From the NCBI GenBank assembly GCA_902826505.1, contig CADEFG010000152.1, forward strand, positions 1-9,168: a stretch of DNA of 9,168 nt, given 5' to 3'. The notes under the pieces were generated by a model. It had not been told where the DNA came from, made no database searches, and was given only the letters and a program-made list of their open reading frames with translations. Below are positions 1 to 6,961 of the stretch, piece by piece. Numbering within the stretch: the first letter of the stretch is position 1; each line of letters starts with the position of its first letter. The stretch comes from an uncultured Acidobacteriota bacterium (GTDB taxonomy: Bacteria; Acidobacteriota; Blastocatellia; Pyrinomonadales; Pyrinomonadaceae). The position numbers and the translations under genes are program-made.

Positions 1-62
1 TATTCCGCATAAGGATTAGGTTCATATCTTTTAATTACCGTCGAAAAGCAGGAGAAAACAAG

Positions 63-280
63 ATCGTTCTGGCATTACACAAAAATAAAGAAAAATAAGC
101 CTTCACGGCTAAATTTCACCGGCTTTGAGTTCTTCGGGGAACTCTGTCGAAGCTTTGTGAACTCTCTGTGTTTACACTATTTTTTAACCACACAGTGCGC
201 CGAGTTTTGACAGAGAGAGAGAGAACGGCGCAGAGATTTTTGTTCTGATTTTTAATTTTTGTGTAATGCCCATCGTTCTG
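63..280. mobile_element. MITE-like non-coding element with terminal inverted repeats and 9-bp target duplication
   Basis: A 16-bp perfect inverted repeat, GGCATTACACAAAAAT at 71-86 and ATTTTTGTGTAATGCC at 255-270, bounds about 200 bp. Immediately outside it the 9-mer ATCGTTCTG occurs in direct orientation at 63-71 and 272-280, as expected for a target-site duplication. The interior has no credible reading frame but is rich in hairpins: GAGTTC/GAACTC around a TTCGGG loop (127-144), CTGTGT/ACACAG (around 165-195) and TGCGCCG/CGGCGCA (196-202 with 226-232), plus an (AG)n run at 212-224. Terminal repeats, duplication, small size and lack of a transposase fit a non-autonomous element (MITE). The parent transposon family is not identifiable from this sequence. 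The right end lies only 30-40 bp before the start codon at 310, so it could influence that gene's expression; this is inference. Confidence 0.66.
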
Positions 281-309
281 CCTAATCCTGAACTTCAAAT
301 ATTAAAATC

Positions 310-819
310 ATGGAAGAAAGAGTAATTTGTAAAAATTGTACTGCTTCGATACTTAGGGAAACCGCAAATCGAACCGGCGGCGTTTGTAAGCCGTGCTACC
401 ATTTCAATATCCGAAGCACAATCGGCGAAACGCCCTTCGGACGCGCATTCGATTTATGTAATAAACTACATCGGTTTTACACTAAAGGCGATTACAAACA
501 AGAATTGAACTATATTTGGATATACTTGGTAAGCGATGTCCTCAGCATGTTGGGCAATATTCGCTGCGGTTATCATGATAAGGTGTTTCTTGATTGCAAG
601 TCTATGAATGGTACCAGGTTCAAGTTGCGAGATGCCGAACATTTTAGAGAGTGGTGTTTGGCACGTCTCGAACTTGCCCGTTCTAAAACAAATGAGCTTA
701 ACGCCGAAACAGTCGAAGAACAAACAGACCGCACGACGCTTTTACAAAAAGTTGACCTGATGCAAACGACTGTCGAATTGGCGTATGAAATACTCAGGAA
801 CCGTGAGATTTACATCTGA
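310..819 (+). CDS. hypothetical protein with N-terminal zinc ribbon
   Basis: A 169-residue soluble protein. The N-terminus carries two CxxC pairs (C7/C10 and C26/C29) separated by 15 residues, with TGG just before the second pair, a treble-clef or zinc-ribbon arrangement that probably binds one zinc ion. The rest (about 40-169) looks mostly helical, with further cysteines (C50, C86, C96, C116) and a charged C-terminus. There is no signal peptide or membrane segment. I recognise no family beyond the zinc ribbon, which occurs in many small bacterial proteins of unknown role. The ATG at 310 has no clear Shine-Dalgarno sequence in the AT-rich leader. It is convergent with the minus-strand block and follows the MITE-like element. 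After the TGA the same frame stays open for 43 codons (to 951), so an ancestral longer protein is possible but unsupported. Confidence 0.72.
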   Translation: MEERVICKNCTASILRETANRTGGVCKPCYHFNIRSTIGETPFGRAFDLCNKLHRFYTKGDYKQELNYIWIYLVSDVLSMLGNIRCGYHDKVFLDCKSMNGTRFKLRDAEHFREWCLARLELARSKTNELNAETVEEQTDRTTLLQKVDLMQTTVELAYEILRNREIYI

Positions 820-992
820 AAAGCCTTTACTTTAAGAAACCGCGAAAAAATTGTTAGAAACGAGCGCGAAACGGCAGCTTTGTTATTGCGCTTGACCTTT
901 ACCCTGAACTTGCGTGGCTGGAGTTTCGCGTCCCGTTACGTCGATCGTTAAAGTCAGCAAAACAGGTTTAGAACACCGCTAAGGCAATAAAA
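820..992. other. intergenic region between convergent genes
   Basis: Non-coding by my reading apart from the 43-codon open frame that continues the upstream gene past its stop. No RNA gene or promoter is evident. It separates the zinc-ribbon gene from the terminator hairpin of the minus-strand block. Confidence 0.5.
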
Positions 993-1059
993 CTAAGCTC
1001 GACTTTATCCCTTTTGCTATATGAGAACAGAAGGTGAAATTGGATAAAGTCGAGCTTAG
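986..1059 (-). terminator. rho-independent-type terminator of the minus-strand vgrG cassette
   Basis: CTAAGCTCGACTTTATCC (993-1010) and GGATAAAGTCGAGCTTAG (1042-1059) form an 18-bp perfect stem with a 31-nt loop. Read on the minus strand the hairpin begins 12 nt after the HEAT-gene stop and is followed by TTTTATT (complement of 986-992), the expected order for an intrinsic terminator. Read on the plus strand it is followed by an A-run instead, so it should not act efficiently for the zinc-ribbon gene. The long loop is unusual for a terminator; 1011-1016 and 1028-1033 can extend the pairing inside it. Confidence 0.7.
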
Positions 1060-1071
1060 ATAAAAAAAACG

Positions 1072-1842
1072 TCAAGGCAAAGAATCCAAAAACCGGCGGG
1101 CTTCGGAAAGTTGTTCGTCGGTATAATTTTTTGTATCGGTCACGGGAAACGAAAATTTCGCTCGAGCAATTTTGGCAATCAGATTTACGGCAATGTCGCA
1201 GGCGCGCAGGTATTCGGGATGATCTTCAGGAACGGGGCAAATGCCGATTCCCACCAGCCGCGTTTTATCGTTTAAGACTGGCGCCAATCCGTGCAATGCC
1301 CAAATTTCTCCAATGTAGTCAACATATTGCAAAAAGCGTTTAAGCTGTCGGTCTTTGGCATTTCTCAGACGGTTCAAAAATTCGGCTTTTGATTGCGGCT
1401 CGCCAAGTTTTGCCAATGCCGTCACCCAGCCTTCTAAAGCTTCGGGATTTTGTTCGTTTTCATAGATTCGTTTCAAATCACGCAAATTTGTCCCGTCGGT
1501 TTTTCCAAACGTCAGGGCAATTTCCTGACGGTGTTGCGAATCAGGGATTTTTTCGTAATTTTGCAGAAGCTGCCGGTATGTTTCGGCGTCGAGATGATTG
1601 TCGACGGCATTGAGCGCCGCCGCGCGCACCGATGGCGATTCGTCCGAAAGCGCGTTCGCAAGAATTTGCCCGACGCCGGCACCGCCGCTTTGGTTGAGCG
1701 CGCGGATCGCAATTTGCCGTACGCCCGCATCTTCGTGTTTCGTCAGCGGAATTATTCCGGAACTTGCAAAACTGCCCGACTCTTTCGCCATCATAATCGC
1801 GGCGGGCTCTTTCTCCAAAATTTTTTGTATTAACACATCCAT
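1072..1842 (-). CDS. HEAT-repeat protein, last gene of the vgrG cassette
   Basis: A 256-residue cytoplasmic protein without signal peptide or membrane segment. Residues about 25-110 contain paired-helix HEAT/PBS-like repeats: the segments around HEDAGVRQIAIRAL (36-49) and DESPSVRAAALNAV (67-80) show the typical D-x-x-x-x-VR-x-x-A-x-x-AL pattern, and weaker helical pairs continue to about 190. HEAT solenoids are protein-binding scaffolds, so binding another protein is the likely role; no catalytic motif is seen. The ATG at 1842 has a strong AAGGAG (1852-1857) 9 nt upstream, and the gene starts 22 nt after the metzincin stop, so both are surely co-transcribed. Lying directly after a candidate protease effector, it could be the immunity protein or a loading chaperone. 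That is inference from position. Transcription probably ends at the hairpin just downstream. Confidence 0.8.
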   Translation of the reverse strand: MDVLIQKILEKEPAAIMMAKESGSFASSGIIPLTKHEDAGVRQIAIRALNQSGGAGVGQILANALSDESPSVRAAALNAVDNHLDAETYRQLLQNYEKIPDSQHRQEIALTFGKTDGTNLRDLKRIYENEQNPEALEGWVTALAKLGEPQSKAEFLNRLRNAKDRQLKRFLQYVDYIGEIWALHGLAPVLNDKTRLVGIGICPVPEDHPEYLRACDIAVNLIAKIARAKFSFPVTDTKNYTDEQLSEARRFLDSLP

Positions 1843-1864
1843 TTATTCTTGCTCCTTTTACCGA

Positions 1865-3022
1865 TTATTTATACGGTCCGTCCTTGCTGTTTATTGTCGT
1901 TCGCACGGTCAGCCATTCCGGATCGGTGATGTGATTGACGGTCGGGTTATATTTGTCAATAAGGTCTTTCATCGCGATCAGGCTTGGATAAAAAATGGAA
2001 CTAGTGACGGTCGGATGCATTAACATTCGATCTTCCGACCAAATATCCGCCCTTTCATTGGCTGCCTCCGTATTATCCGTATGATCCAAATCGAAAAAAT
2101 GTCCGAGTTCATGGGCAATCGTGGAGGCTAGTTTGTCCAGAGATGAGACAACGGTTTGCGCGATAACGCACCGTTTGTATTGCCTTTTCAACGGTCTCCG
2201 GGCGTATGCGATTACTCCATTACCCCCTGAATCAATTTCGTCAACAAAATAAATATTTATTGCGTCAGAATGGTGATGCTTGGCTTGTTTGATCATCTCT
2301 TCCATATCGCTACCGGGGTTATACTTCCATTTACCGGCGACGTTCATATTGGATGGAATGAATTCGGGTTCGTGCGCGCCCACCAAAAAATGGATGCCGC
2401 ACGGCTGATAAATCCCCTGTATAAACTTAAAAACCGGTTCGGGATCAAAGATATGAGAAACACCGTAGCCTTTCGAACCGCTGAGAGTAACCATATGGGG
2501 AACGATATTGATGTAGAAAGGAGTAAATACATAAACCGTCAGTTCGCCGATGATCGGTCCCTTATTGCTTCCGTAACGAACCTCAACTTTGGCGACATTC
2601 GGCAACACGCCGCCCTTGCCTTTAACTCCGGAAATATGCAATGTCTGCGTCTGCCATGGGAATAGTTTTTCTGTCGGAGGTGAATTTTTAGTGGTTGAAA
2701 CTTTTTTGATCGCGGTACCCGAAACTTGCATTACATTCGGGTCGCTGCTGGTAATAAATAAAGGGGCTTTGTTAGCGATTCTCACCCGTTCTATTTCAAC
2801 GAAAACTGTATCGCTTTCCGTCACTCCGACAATCGGTCCCCGGTCGACGCTTAATTTAAAATCGGGCTGCCCCGCGCCCGGACTTACTACTTCTTCACGA
2901 AAATAGCCTCGGTCGTCAATTTCCGGGTAGTTAAGTTGCGGCGGAATCGCCGTCGCGCGTTGAAACTTGACCAGCGAAACTCGCTGCGTATTATTTTTTA
3001 GAATCTCGTATGAAAAAGACAT
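1865..3022 (-). CDS. putative metzincin-type zinc metalloprotease (candidate delivered effector)
   Basis: A 385-residue protein. The zinc site is HELGHFFDLDH at residues 304-314: H304, H308 and H314 would bind zinc and E305 would be the general base. M333-L-M-H-P337 follows about 20 residues later and fits a metzincin Met-turn. The usual glycine between the second and third histidine (HExxHxxGxxH) is aspartate D311 here. Residues about 1-165 look beta-rich, with no recognised domain, and about 195-300 lead into the catalytic core. There is no Sec signal peptide or transmembrane helix, which with the vgrG linkage suggests export by the contractile system rather than Sec. The ATG at 3022 lies 3 nt after the preceding stop; its GGGAG (3031-3035) lies inside the upstream reading frame, so translation is probably coupled. 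Substrate unknown. The protease call is strong, the effector role is inferred. Confidence 0.8.
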   Translation of the reverse strand: MSFSYEILKNNTQRVSLVKFQRATAIPPQLNYPEIDDRGYFREEVVSPGAGQPDFKLSVDRGPIVGVTESDTVFVEIERVRIANKAPLFITSSDPNVMQVSGTAIKKVSTTKNSPPTEKLFPWQTQTLHISGVKGKGGVLPNVAKVEVRYGSNKGPIIGELTVYVFTPFYINIVPHMVTLSGSKGYGVSHIFDPEPVFKFIQGIYQPCGIHFLVGAHEPEFIPSNMNVAGKWKYNPGSDMEEMIKQAKHHHSDAINIYFVDEIDSGGNGVIAYARRPLKRQYKRCVIAQTVVSSLDKLASTIAHELGHFFDLDHTDNTEAANERADIWSEDRMLMHPTVTSSIFYPSLIAMKDLIDKYNPTVNHITDPEWLTVRTTINSKDGPYK

Positions 3023-3025
3023 TTT

Positions 3026-3601
3026 TTATACTCCCGCGTCCTTTTGTAATTCGATTGCCGTATATTTGTTTTTCTTTTTTTCATCGGCAGGAAGATTAGT
3101 ATTTTGATACTGCAGCTTCGAGCCGTCAAAGATATTGTCGTTAAAATTACCGTCAGCATTAATTCCGCTGTCCGCCTGATAATTTAAGACCGCAAGGGCG
3201 GTCGCTTTGTCGTCGGCATTCCAGTTCGGGGTACTTCCCAGCCAGGGAACGTTATAGTAACCAAGCAAACTCAAACGCTGCTTTATTCCTATCGTACTGG
3301 TAATCGGCACCAAGCCTTTTTTGGCGGTAATTAGATAGTCGGTATCAAAAATCGTTAATATTGCTTTTTCGCCTTCGGGAATATTTAACTCAATACTGCC
3401 GTCTTGAGCGGTTTTGCCTGTGGATTTAAGACCGATCCCGCTGCTGTCAATCATTTCAACTTCATACGGAACATCGGGGATTCCTCTTTGAGCGTCCGTC
3501 CCCAGTTTGCCCGGAAATACCTGAAAACATATTTTTAACTTTTGGATAACCGCTGTATTGCCGTGAGTTGTCCCGCTGCCTGATTTTGAAAAATCGCCCA
3601 T
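3026..3601 (-). CDS. TTR-like plus peptidoglycan-binding-like protein (vgrG-linked)
   Basis: A 191-residue protein with no signal peptide. Residues about 43-90 carry a small beta-sandwich signature (VPYEVEM … GKTAQDGSIELNIP), like the TTR-like domains of the VgrG tail and the upstream LysM protein. Residues about 104-155 match the PG_binding_1 pattern (GIKQRLSLLGYY … YQADSGINADG), although several consensus positions are altered and an insertion around 118-127 breaks the usual spacing. Chosen start: ATG at 3601, because AGGAG (3607-3611) sits 5 nt before it. A longer reading from TTG at 3619 would begin upstream of that site and overlap the previous gene. The gene starts 8 nt after the preceding stop and ends 3 nt before the protease start. 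It may be an adaptor or wall-binding effector module; no catalytic residues are visible. Confidence 0.72.
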   Translation of the reverse strand: MGDFSKSGSGTTHGNTAVIQKLKICFQVFPGKLGTDAQRGIPDVPYEVEMIDSSGIGLKSTGKTAQDGSIELNIPEGEKAILTIFDTDYLITAKKGLVPITSTIGIKQRLSLLGYYNVPWLGSTPNWNADDKATALAVLNYQADSGINADGNFNDNIFDGSKLQYQNTNLPADEKKKNKYTAIELQKDAGV

Positions 3602-3606
3602 AATTT

Positions 3607-3611
3607 CTCCT
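3607..3611 (-). promoter_or_regulatory. ribosome binding site deciding the 3601 start
   Basis: AGGAG on the minus strand, 5 nt before the ATG at 3599-3601. It overlaps the TAG stop (3610-3612) of the LysM gene, so termination and reinitiation are probably coupled. This placement argues against the upstream TTG at 3619 as start. Confidence 0.7.
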
Positions 3612-4269
3612 ATTGCCAATCATGCAGCCGGCGCAGTTTTTCACGCGTTGCCGAATCTGCCTCGCCGGTCACGGGCAGACCGTTTTTTTCCTGAAACAGC
3701 CGAAGCGCTTCGGCTGTTTTCTGACCGAGAACGCCGTCCACTTTGCCGCAGCCGAAACCCAGATTATTCAGCCGCGACTGAACGCCGGTTATTTTTTCGA
3801 CCGGGTCAAGATGTCCGAGTTTAAGCGAAAACATCCCGATCACCTTTTCGCCTTCTTCGTCCTCCGCATAAAGAAGCAAACCGCCGCGCCGCGCATTTGC
3901 CGGAATTTTTTGTTCCAGTTTGCCGTCATTGTCGGTCGTGCCCTGATAAGCTTCCCGATCTATCTTCAGCTCGTAACGAACATTGGCGAACGGCTTTTCT
4001 TCGCTGTCTTTAACGACCAGCCGGAAAAGCGTCTTATCGCTTATCAACTGAAACCTATGTCTTTGTTCCGTCCCGGCGTCAACCTCTTTAAGCTCGTTAA
4101 AGGGAATATAAACGACATCGTCGGGATACAGAATATTCGGATTTTGACGGTTCTTTTTGAGTTCTTCATTTTCGGAATGGTCAAAAATCGTCCGGTAGCT
4201 TTCAAATCCGTATTTGCAAGCCAGACTCGAAAAACATTCGCCTTGTCTAACTCTGTGATATTTCCCCAT
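3610..4269 (-). CDS. LysM/TTR-like/peptidoglycan-binding protein (vgrG-linked)
   Basis: A 219-residue protein in three parts. Residues about 2-55 form a LysM domain (YHRVRQGECFSSLACKYGF … ILYPDDVVYIP), about 80-135 a TTR-like beta-sandwich (FRLVVKD … YELKIDREAYQGTTDNDG) and about 158-217 a canonical peptidoglycan-binding domain (GVQSRLNNLGF … DGVLGQKTAEALRLFQ … GLPVTG). No signal peptide is present although two domains are wall-binding. LysM proteins are also known in contractile injection systems as baseplate or hub partners, so an adaptor role is an alternative to effector. The ATG at 4269 is preferred because GAGG (4279-4282) is 9 nt upstream; a GTG at 4275 would leave only 3 nt. It starts 295 bp after the VgrG stop and overlaps the SD of the next gene. 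Confidence 0.85.
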   Translation of the reverse strand: MGKYHRVRQGECFSSLACKYGFESYRTIFDHSENEELKKNRQNPNILYPDDVVYIPFNELKEVDAGTEQRHRFQLISDKTLFRLVVKDSEEKPFANVRYELKIDREAYQGTTDNDGKLEQKIPANARRGGLLLYAEDEEGEKVIGMFSLKLGHLDPVEKITGVQSRLNNLGFGCGKVDGVLGQKTAEALRLFQEKNGLPVTGEADSATREKLRRLHDWQ

Positions 4270-4275
4270 AAACAC

Positions 4276-4570
4276 TTACCTCACCATTAAACTTTCATTG
4301 ACGAATCTGCCCGCCTCTGCAGCGGATTTTCTTCGTCCTTCACATTAGATAAGACAATTACAAAAAAACATTTCACGAATTTTTTCAGCCGCGCGAATTC
4401 AAAGATAAAAGCGATAATTTTACAAACACCAAACATTTTGAGAGCCAGTCCGTTGGCGGCAAGATTACGTCAAATCTTTTTTACAACCTTCAAATAGGCT
4501 CTCAAACGCGGCTGCTATTCAAAAAGCACGCCGGTTTCTTCGTTGCCGTTGGGAAACCGCTTTCTCATGT
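4276..4570. other. vgrG-LysM intergenic region with inverted repeat
   Basis: Non-coding spacer between the VgrG stop and the LysM gene, the longest gap inside the cassette. It carries a 10-bp perfect inverted repeat, TTTGAGAGCC (4437-4446) and GGCTCTCAAA (4497-4506), around a 50-nt interior containing a smaller AAGATT/AATCTT hairpin followed on the plus strand by T residues. No clear promoter or reading frame is visible. It may hold a separate promoter for the downstream effector genes; I cannot show this. Confidence 0.45.
4437..4506. repeat. 10-bp inverted repeat in the vgrG-LysM spacer
   Basis: TTTGAGAGCC at 4437-4446 is the exact reverse complement of GGCTCTCAAA at 4497-4506, with a 50-nt interior. 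The arms have no T-run on either outer side, so they are a poor intrinsic terminator; a regulatory or remnant mobile structure is possible. Confidence 0.5.
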
Positions 4571-6961
4571 TTATTTTTTGTTCCATGAATTTTTATCGAG
4601 GCGCGGAAATGTTACGCGGCAGTTTCCCGGATCAATATTTTCCACTCTGGCACAGCCATTTTCGTCCGTTGTTCCTTCGGCGATTGTCGTGCCGTCCGGC
4701 AAAGTCACGCGATACAACTCGCCCGCCACCGCGTTGCCTTCATCGTCCAGGAGTTCAATCTCGATCCAGGATTTTTTCTTCTTGTTTTTTGCCTCTTTCG
4801 GCTTGTGGGTCGGCTGTGTGTAGGACGGCACGCGGGCGGGCGGAATTTTGCGGCGCTGATTTTTATAGGTCGGCGCATCGCTGCCCGGGTCGGCGTTGTC
4901 GGCGATTTCGGCTTCGTCCGGATCGAGCGGCGGAAGAATCGTTCCCGGAACAAAGGGCAGCGCCGCGCCGCCGCTGTTGATCAGCACCATCGTGCCGTTG
5001 AGCTGCACGCCCGCCGCGTTAATCGTGACAAAATTGCCGCCGACCTTTATCGTTAAACCGCTTTGCGCTTCGAGGACGATCGTACCAGCTTTGACGCTGT
5101 AGCTTCCCGTCACTTCCAACGCATAGTTACCGCCGACTTTTTCAGCGACATTGCCCGAAACTTCGTTCGACAAAGAACCTTCGGTTTTAAATGCGGCTTT
5201 GCCTTCGATTTTGCGGTGATAATCGCGCTCGATTTTTTCGATCCGGTCGCGTTCGATAATCGCGTGTTCGTCGCGCTCGATTTTTTCGCGTTTGTCGCGC
5301 TTAACGATCAAATGCCGGTCATTGCCGATAAGTTCGCGCCGGTTATTTCTGATGCGAACGTCGAGGTCTTTCTGCCCGTGAATAAAAATCTGCTCCGAGC
5401 CTTTTTTATCCTCGAACCGAAATTCATTGAATCCGCCGCCGCCTTTCGATGAATTCGATTTGAGCGTCGATTTCGTTTTCTCGTCCGGCAAGGTGTAGGG
5501 CGGCATCGTCTGCGGATTGTAAACACAGCCCGTGATGATCGGCTGATCCGGGTCGCCTTCGAGAAAATGGACGATCACTTCCATCCCGATCCGCGGAATG
5601 AACATCGTCCCCCATTTATTGCCCGCCCAGGTTTGCGCGACCCGCACCCAGCACGAACTCGATTCATTAACCTGTCCGTCCCGATCCCAATGAAATTGCA
5701 CTTTGACGCGCCCGTATTTGTCGGTAAAAATTTCTTCGCCAGCCGGACCGACGACAAACGCCGTTTGGCTGCCCTGAACGATCGGCTTCGGCGTTTTTCT
5801 TAACGGTCGAAAATTAGGGTTGCCGGCTCCGTATCCGATACAGGTAAAGCTATTTGTGTACGGATCGGTCGCCCCTTCGGTTGAAACGTAGGAAGGATTT
5901 TGTTCGGCTTCGTGAACTACCGAAACAACCGTATATTGCATATTGAGGCTGCTGTTCGGATGTTTGGCGAGCGTAAAGCGATAACCGGCGGTCAGCGAGC
6001 AGCAATCCGAACTTCCCGAAGCGTTTGTGCAATGCGCGTCCAAAGCCTCCATCAAATTTCCAGTGGTTTGTTCGCGATCACCAAAGACTTTGTTCAGTTC
6101 GCCGGATTGTTCGCCGCCGCCTTTTTCGATACCGTCGTATTTGCGCGCATAACCGCCGGGAAAATCGTAAAACTCTAGATTTTTATTATCGCCGAAGGTG
6201 AATCGGCTTTGCGCTTGTTTTTCCAAGCTATTAGCCGGAAGCTGAAAATTGTAATCGCGGAAAGTGACTTTTCCGGTTTGCAGATTGTAACCATTTAAAA
6301 ATGTTCTGACTGCGCCGACGAAATCATCGTCATCGCCAACATCAATAAAAAAAGGAATTACCGCTTTGGTCGGGCAATCGCGGTGCGACTGCGGCGTGTT
6401 GGCGATAATCATCCGGTCATTGCCGTTCGCGTGCTCGAAAAAATAGAAAATGCCTTCTTCTTCCATCAGGCGAGCGGCGAAATCGAAATCCGATTCGCGG
6501 TATTGGACACAGTAATTGCGCCGCTCAAAAACTCCCGGCAGTTCAAATTTGACCTCAAAACCCTTAAAAATCTCCGCCAGAATTTGCGGGACGGTTTGAT
6601 TCTGAAAAATGCGGCTTTGAATATTCTGCGTCAAAAGCCACACGTGCGGCACGATGGTAATATGGTAATAAGAAAAACGGACGTCGCGATTGCCCTGCGA
6701 AAATTTATTGACGATACCGGCAAATTCGCGGCGCGAGCCGTCAGGCGCCGCCACGGTTATCGTAACGCCTTTGCCCAGCAGCGACTGGGGATTGACGATC
6801 GTCGGATTATAACTGGTTTTCGTTTCTTCATGAAGCAGTTCGGCTTCGATCTTAAAAAGCTCGGAAAGTGCTTCAGACACCGTCAACCGGTTAATCAATA
6901 GATAATCTTTCCCTAAAGGAGTGTAAATCGCCATCAATCTATCGTCTTGCGTTGTTTTCAT
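4571..6961 (-). CDS. vgrG: type VI secretion spike protein VgrG (TssI) with TTR-like C-terminal tail
   Basis: A 796-residue protein with the full VgrG plan. Residues about 10-375 are the gp27-like hub (TPLGKD near 14-19; the YRESDFDFAARLMEEEGIFYFFEH motif region, 154-177). About 400-485 is the gp5 OB-fold (DKYGRVKVQFHWDRDG, WVRVAQTWAG, IPRIGMEVIVHFLEGDPDQPIITGCV in consecutive segments). About 495-670 is the DUF2345-like beta-helix needle. About 670-730 is a proline- and lysine-rich linker (KKKK at 727-730), followed at about 731-796 by an IELLDDEGNAVAGELYRV-type TTR-like domain. Such tails are known to bind cargo in other T6SS. The needle includes an unusual charged repeat (residues 554-587). 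Start ATG 6961 is supported by alignment of the TQDDRLMAIYTPLGKD N-terminus to typical VgrGs, although no strong SD precedes it. It trims the cell envelope puncture tip of the injection tube; cargo follows downstream. Confidence 0.95.
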   Translation of the reverse strand: MKTTQDDRLMAIYTPLGKDYLLINRLTVSEALSELFKIEAELLHEETKTSYNPTIVNPQSLLGKGVTITVAAPDGSRREFAGIVNKFSQGNRDVRFSYYHITIVPHVWLLTQNIQSRIFQNQTVPQILAEIFKGFEVKFELPGVFERRNYCVQYRESDFDFAARLMEEEGIFYFFEHANGNDRMIIANTPQSHRDCPTKAVIPFFIDVGDDDDFVGAVRTFLNGYNLQTGKVTFRDYNFQLPANSLEKQAQSRFTFGDNKNLEFYDFPGGYARKYDGIEKGGGEQSGELNKVFGDREQTTGNLMEALDAHCTNASGSSDCCSLTAGYRFTLAKHPNSSLNMQYTVVSVVHEAEQNPSYVSTEGATDPYTNSFTCIGYGAGNPNFRPLRKTPKPIVQGSQTAFVVGPAGEEIFTDKYGRVKVQFHWDRDGQVNESSSCWVRVAQTWAGNKWGTMFIPRIGMEVIVHFLEGDPDQPIITGCVYNPQTMPPYTLPDEKTKSTLKSNSSKGGGGFNEFRFEDKKGSEQIFIHGQKDLDVRIRNNRRELIGNDRHLIVKRDKREKIERDEHAIIERDRIEKIERDYHRKIEGKAAFKTEGSLSNEVSGNVAEKVGGNYALEVTGSYSVKAGTIVLEAQSGLTIKVGGNFVTINAAGVQLNGTMVLINSGGAALPFVPGTILPPLDPDEAEIADNADPGSDAPTYKNQRRKIPPARVPSYTQPTHKPKEAKNKKKKSWIEIELLDDEGNAVAGELYRVTLPDGTTIAEGTTDENGCARVENIDPGNCRVTFPRLDKNSWNKK
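5223..5288 (-). repeat. short direct repeat inside the VgrG needle coding region
   Basis: TCGCGCTCGATTTTTTCG occurs exactly at 5223-5240 and 5271-5288, 48 bp (16 codons) apart and in frame. It encodes EKIERD twice within a stretch rich in R-D/E-K-I repeats (residues 554-587). It is consistent with duplication of one needle repeat unit. Confidence 0.75.

Noticed and set aside
3602..3619. Upstream TTG start adding six residues to the 191-residue protein
   Set aside because: The AGGAG lies inside this extension, 5 nt before the ATG at 3601, so the ATG is the supported start.
4270..4275. GTG start two codons upstream of the LysM gene
   Set aside because: Only 3 nt separate it from the GAGG; the ATG at 4269 has a 9-nt spacing.
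4461..4482. AAGATT/AATCTT hairpin with a following T-run as a plus-strand terminator
   Set aside because: The stem is only six AT-rich pairs and no plus-strand gene ends here.
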